A stretch of 64,000 bases of DNA from Candidatus Paracaedibacter acanthamoebae (GTDB lineage: Bacteria; Pseudomonadota; Alphaproteobacteria; Paracaedibacterales; Paracaedibacteraceae): assembly GCF_000742835.1 (NCBI RefSeq), contig NZ_CP008941.1, positions 1,975,690-2,039,689 on the forward strand, in the 5' to 3' direction. Below, in pieces: positions 63,467 to 64,000 of this stretch. How positions within the stretch are numbered: position 1 is the stretch's first letter; each line of letters opens with the position of its first letter. The position numbers were made by a program, and so were the translations under genes. The notes beneath the pieces are model-generated. The model ran no database searches, had not been told where the DNA came from, and was given only the letters and a program-made list of their open reading frames with translations.

Positions 63467-64000
63467 ATGAGTATACTCTCTCAACTGTTTCTTCAAAGCG
63501 CCCAATTTTACACTCTTGTTTTAATAATTGTTATCGGATTGGTTTTTATTGATCGACGTATTTTTTTGCGGGCCTTGAGTATCATGCTCTTCAGCATGGT
63601 TTTTAATACCTTTCTTAAATCCCTTTTTAAGATCCCCTTAAAAGCTCATTTTAAAAGAAATTGGTACGCTTTTCCCAGTGGCCATGCCAACACATCCGCA
63701 ACCTTTTATGGATACCTAATCCATCGTTTTAAAACCCCTTTGCTCACCCTTATTGGGGGGATTTTAATTATAGGAATTTGCTGGGCTTTGGTACACAATC
63801 ATTACCATGACTGGGTGGATGTGATTGCTGCCGTTGGATTTTCAATTCTATTAATTTTTATCTTTCATTGGCTTGAGACGACAAAGCTTTTCAAAGATAA
63901 TTTCATGCTCCTTATTCTTATCATGACCGTTGCGGCTTATGGGTTAGTGAAGATTTCCCCGACCATTACATCCCATACCGCTATTCCTTTAGGCGCCTTA
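63467..64000 (+). CDS. PAP2-family phosphatase, N-terminal part (cut by window)
   Basis: 178 residues visible, open to the right edge. At least five helices. AFPSGHANTSA carries the PSGH motif and VHNHYHDWVDV holds the third motif with His and Asp. It should dephosphorylate lipid phosphates such as undecaprenyl pyrophosphate or phosphatidic acid. ATG 63467 has only a weak TAGG upstream. The C-terminal end is unknown. Confidence 0.85.
   Translation, partial: MSILSQLFLQSAQFYTLVLIIVIGLVFIDRRIFLRALSIMLFSMVFNTFLKSLFKIPLKAHFKRNWYAFPSGHANTSATFYGYLIHRFKTPLLTLIGGILIIGICWALVHNHYHDWVDVIAAVGFSILLIFIFHWLETTKLFKDNFMLLILIMTVAAYGLVKISPTITSHTAIPLGAL

Overview
The window looks like chromosome of a host-dependent alphaproteobacterium, most probably from the Holosporales (Caedibacter/Paracaedibacter/Odyssella type). 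This rests on gene content, not on a database search. The main pointers are a nucleotide-exchange ATP/ADP translocase (Tlc), a FliX-type protein, the alphaproteobacterial block DUF3576-leuS-lptE, a TIGR01459 HAD protein, a Tad/Cpa pilus locus, and several Sec-exported proteins with no recognisable family. The DNA is AT-rich, genes are often coupled by ATGA overlaps, and there is an eroded IS6-type transposase.

Layout. 1-0.95 kb: the end of a Zn/Mn-type ABC uptake operon with a very small membrane peptide in front. 1.8-3.65 kb: a large exported protein with an HAE...CxxC signature, which I read as a candidate zinc-dependent deaminase effector with a nuclear-localisation-like tail. 3.8-4.45 kb: a broken IS6-family transposase. 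4.5-7.7 kb: the conserved rpmH-rnpA-yidD-yidC-engB operon. 7.8-8.4 kb: fliX and a small secreted protein. 8.75-29.1 kb: a surface-glycan locus. A MarR-type EPS regulator and an RfaH-like NusG paralogue come first, then an ops/JUMPstart-like element, then 18 same-strand genes. These encode a pseudaminic-acid-type pathway (PseB, PseC, a cytidylyltransferase-aminotransferase fusion, a PseG-acetyltransferase fusion, PseI), an N-formyl or acyl modification pair, glycosyltransferases, methyltransferases, a pyruvyltransferase, WecB and an ABC flippase.

29.1-30.1 kb: crcB, a palindromic repeat element bounded by direct repeats, and tRNA-Ser(GGA) with a strong terminator. 30.1-35.4 kb: part of a Tad pilus locus (tadD, cpaA-D, a frameshifted tadE, the flp pilin) without its ATPase and platform genes. 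35.5-37.1 kb: rpmJ and a tandem duplication of an mlaC-like gene. 37.2-42.4 kb: housekeeping genes (HAD phosphatase, rsmD, 23S/16S pseudouridine synthase, glutamine-amidotransferase-like hydrolase, hslUV, HIT protein). 43-45.1 kb: a secreted unknown, a DUF4385 protein and an aquaporin. 45.2-48 kb: an isolated pair of type VI secretion baseplate genes, tssF and tssG. 48.2-52.8 kb: an MHS-type MFS transporter, the ATP/ADP translocase and a GT-C-like membrane protein. 53-58.2 kb: ruvAB, lptE, leuS and DUF3576. 58.4-64 kb: secreted unknowns, two very small proteins missed by length cut-offs, an OPT transporter, a coiled-coil secreted protein and the start of a PAP2 phosphatase.

Together the genes describe a cell that imports host ATP (Tlc) and probably osmolytes and peptides. 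It appears to invest heavily in its surface (acidic glycan, Tad pilus, T6SS parts) and to export several unknown proteins into its environment or host.
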